From Sulfobacillus acidophilus (GTDB lineage: Bacteria; Bacillota; Sulfobacillia; Sulfobacillales; Sulfobacillaceae): DNA of 64,000 nucleotides. Under the pieces are notes generated by a model that worked only from the letters and a program-made list of their open reading frames with translations, ran no database searches and was not told where the DNA came from. Positions 61,333 to 64,000 of this stretch are shown here, in pieces. The position numbers and the translations under genes are program-made. The stretch's first letter is position 1. The number at the start of each line of letters is the position of its first letter. The DNA lies in NCBI GenBank assembly GCA_003023745.1, contig PXYV01000008.1, positions 1-64,000 on the forward strand, written 5' to 3'.

Positions 61333-62333
61333 TCACCGGCGGAGCCGGCTATATTGGCAGTCACTTAGTTGCATACCTGGCGCAAAAAGGCGACGAAGTG
61401 ACGGTGGTGGATAATCTTCGGCAAGGCCATGCCCAGGCACTCGCACTGTTTCCGTCGGTCATTGTGGTAATGGAAGATGTCAGCAATCTCGATGCTATGA
61501 CCAAGCTTTTAACCACCCGGGGCATCGAAGGTGTCTATCACTTGGCCGCATCGTCGCTGGTGTCGGAAAGCATGACAAATCCCCTGGCCTATTACCAAAA
61601 CAATGTCGTCGCGACCACGAGCCTATTATCCGCGATGGTTCAGGCCCACGTACCGCGATTGGTGTTCTCGTCTACGGCTGCGGTATACGGAGATGCTGGA
61701 TCCGACCCCCTCACCGAAGCCCTCCCCCTCTTGCCGACCAATCCCTACGGGGAAACCAAACGGGCCATCGAACAGATGCTGCACTGGGCCTGGCGCGCAT
61801 ACGGATTGCGCTCCGTCGCGCTACGATACTTTAATGCCGCTGGGGCCGATTCCCGCTGGGCCATTGGGGAAGATCATAACCCGGAGACGCACTTAATACC
61901 CACGTTGCTGAAAAGCGTAGGCCAACCGCAGTCAACCTCTGTAAAAATATATGGCACCGACTATCCCACGAAAGACGGTACCGCCATCCGCGACTACATT
62001 CATGTGAAAGACCTCGCCCACGTTCACGATCTCGCATTGCAATGGCTTATTGACGAGGATGGGGCCTTTGCCTTCAACGTGGGCAGTGGTCAAGGGTATT
62101 CCGTTCGAGAGGTGGTCGACATGGTGTCTCGTGTTACCGGCACCAAACTTGACCCCGCGCCAGCTCCGCGACGTCAGGGAGATCCGCCGCACTTGGTGGC
62201 AGCCGTCGGGCGCATACGACAAGAATTGGGGTGGACTGCGCAATACTCCGACTTAGAAAACATCGTCGAGAGCGCTTGGCATTGGCACCGCACCCATCCC
62301 CATGGCTTCGCCAACGTTCACGAGGCACCGTGA
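61320..62333 (+). CDS. galE: UDP-glucose 4-epimerase; overlaps end of galK
   Basis: [72 protein letters not shown]. Confidence 0.96.
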   Translation: [337 protein letters not shown]

Positions 62334-62420
62334 GATCGACGCTCCAGCCACGGCCAGGCTTTCCGCATCGGTGTCAGTGTCGGGCTCTTGCCGTTAGGCT
62401 GCACCGCCAGCCCAACGGCT

Positions 62421-63623
62421 CTAAGGCCGCTCAATCAACGTGGCGATACCTTGGCCGACGCCAATGCACATGGTTGCCAACCCACGTCGGGCACCACTCG
62501 TCTGCATACCATAAATCAAGGTCGTCAAAATACGTGCCCCCGATGCCCCCAAGGGATGACCCAGCGCGATCGCACCTCCATGTCGGTTGACAATGCCCGC
62601 GTCAAACGGTAAGTCGTGCAATACGGCCAGGACCTGCGCCGCAAAAGCCTCGTTTAACTCCACCTGCTCGACATCCTGAAGCCGCCACCCGGCGCGCTCT
62701 AAGGCTTTCTTAGAGGCTGGCACGGGGCCATAGCCCATGATGGCGGGATCAACCCCCGCGACGCCTGTTCCGCGAATCAACGCAAGCGGTTCGAGACCAC
62801 GCGCGGCGGCCTCTTCACGTGCCATCAACACCACTGCGGCCGCCCCGTCATTAATGCCCGACGAGTTACCCGCGGTGACTGTCCCTCCCTCGCGGAACGC
62901 CGGCTTGAGGCGGCTGAGCTTCTCCAGGCTGGTGTCCGGTCGGGGATGTTCATCCCGTGTCACGTATTGCACCGTGCCCGTTTTCGCATCAACGATCGGC
63001 ACCGGTACGATTTCTCGGTCAAACTGTCCTGTCGCCTGAGCCTGAACCGCCCGTTGATGAGACTGTAAAGCCCACCGGTCTTGCGACTCGCGGCTAATGT
63101 GAAACTTTTCCGCGAGATTTTCGGCCGTCTCGCCCATGGAATAAGGATAGTAACGAGCTGCTAATTGCGGATTGGTCATCCGCCATCCAATGGACGTGTC
63201 CCAAAGCTGTTGCGAACCTCCGGCAAATCCGGTTGACGGTTTGGGCAAAACCCAGGGCGCACGGGTCATTGATTCAACCCCACCGGCGACAATAATGTCG
63301 GCCTCTTCGGCCCGAATGGCCTGATATCCGCGATTGACAGCTTCTAATGAGCTCCCGCACAACCGATTCATCGTCGAACCTGGCACACTGACGGGAAATC
63401 CCGCCAGCAAGAGCGCCATTCGCGCAACGTTGCGGTTGTCCTCTCCCGCTTGATTTGCATCTCCGACAAGGACATCATCCACGTCCGCCGGGTCGAGATG
63501 GATGTCTTCCACCACTTGTTTGAGCACCAAAGCTGCTAAATCATCCGGCCGAACATCTTTCAATACACCACGGTGACGCCCGATCGGCGTGCGCCGGGCA
63601 GCGACAATAGCCACTTCCCGCAT
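62421..63623 (-). CDS. Acetyl-CoA C-acyltransferase (thiolase)
   Basis: NRLCGSSLEAVN; GGVESMTRAP; NRHGGAIALGHPLGASGARIL. Confidence 0.96.
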   Translation of the reverse strand: MREVAIVAARRTPIGRHRGVLKDVRPDDLAALVLKQVVEDIHLDPADVDDVLVGDANQAGEDNRNVARMALLLAGFPVSVPGSTMNRLCGSSLEAVNRGYQAIRAEEADIIVAGGVESMTRAPWVLPKPSTGFAGGSQQLWDTSIGWRMTNPQLAARYYPYSMGETAENLAEKFHISRESQDRWALQSHQRAVQAQATGQFDREIVPVPIVDAKTGTVQYVTRDEHPRPDTSLEKLSRLKPAFREGGTVTAGNSSGINDGAAAVVLMAREEAAARGLEPLALIRGTGVAGVDPAIMGYGPVPASKKALERAGWRLQDVEQVELNEAFAAQVLAVLHDLPFDAGIVNRHGGAIALGHPLGASGARILTTLIYGMQTSGARRGLATMCIGVGQGIATLIERP

Positions 63624-63655
63624 CCTTTTGCCCCCCTTGACTCTCTGCCTTGCTC

Positions 63656-64000
63656 TTAATCTTCAACCGGTGCCAACGAGCTGCCCACTTGCGCTCGGAT
63701 CCACGGATGCGGTCGAAACCGCGGCCCAAACATGTCGTGCATTGCCGCCAGTCCCCAATACACCGCGGGCCACCCAAATAGTTCAGCCCACTGGAAGGGT
63801 CCACGCGGATAATTGAGACCCAGGCGCACCGCCTGGTCGATTTCTTCAGGAGGTAAACCCTGGTGCAAAAAGTTGACAGCTTCGTTGATAATGGGCAAAA
63901 CTTCGCGCGAGAACACCAACCCTACCGTGTCCTGGACCGCGATAAAGGTGCGGTCCGGCCAGACGCGGCCCAACCAGGCGCGATCCTCGTCCGATGCGTT
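63656..64000 (-). CDS. 3-hydroxyacyl-CoA dehydrogenase C-terminal domain (truncated by window edge)
   Basis: QDTVGLVFSREVLPIINEAVNFLHQGLPPEEIDQAVRLGLNYPRGPFQWAE. Confidence 0.85.
   Translation of the reverse strand, partial: NASDEDRAWLGRVWPDRTFIAVQDTVGLVFSREVLPIINEAVNFLHQGLPPEEIDQAVRLGLNYPRGPFQWAELFGWPAVYWGLAAMHDMFGPRFRPHPWIRAQVGSSLAPVED

Noticed and set aside
58285-62333. deoR-galT-galK-galE operon as a novel system
   Set aside because: Standard Leloir pathway genes with intact motifs; ordinary.

Overview
This 64 kb window looks like chromosomal DNA from an acidophilic, Sulfobacillus-like Firmicute; that taxonomic guess is inference from protein style only. It is mostly dense coding sequence. 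Main blocks, left to right: an edge-truncated IS110-family transposase; aldo/keto reductase; a relic of a CoA-disulfide-reductase-like gene; a LysR regulator divergent from a PurA-like paralogue; an internally deleted IS607/TnpB relic; an alpha-glucan cluster (GT4, GH57, GH15, sugar nucleotidyltransferase); M1 aminopeptidase; a solitary CRISPR-repeat-like unit; methyltransferase; MacB-type ABC transporter; an MFS-acyltransferase fusion next to a patatin phospholipase; a bcp-nth-receiver operon; M24 peptidase; FabH; a J-domain membrane protein apparently starting at CTG; a nitrilase followed by a predicted pseudo-nitrilase/pseudo-amidohydrolase fusion; HNH nuclease; an arginine-to-polyamine operon (pdaD-speE-speB) with an argS lacking a recognisable HIGH motif; PBP1A; a membrane-fused molybdopterin protein; a lipoate/2-oxoacid dehydrogenase cluster with two E1-alpha genes; OYE, RlmH, HtrA; a deoR-galTKE operon; and thiolase plus 3-hydroxyacyl-CoA dehydrogenase at the right edge. 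The strongest candidates for new biology are the nitrilase/pseudoenzyme pair, the HIGH-less ArgRS beside the polyamine genes, the divergent PurA-like protein with its own LysR regulator, and the MFS-acyltransferase/patatin pair. No database search was run; all family calls are by eye from motifs.
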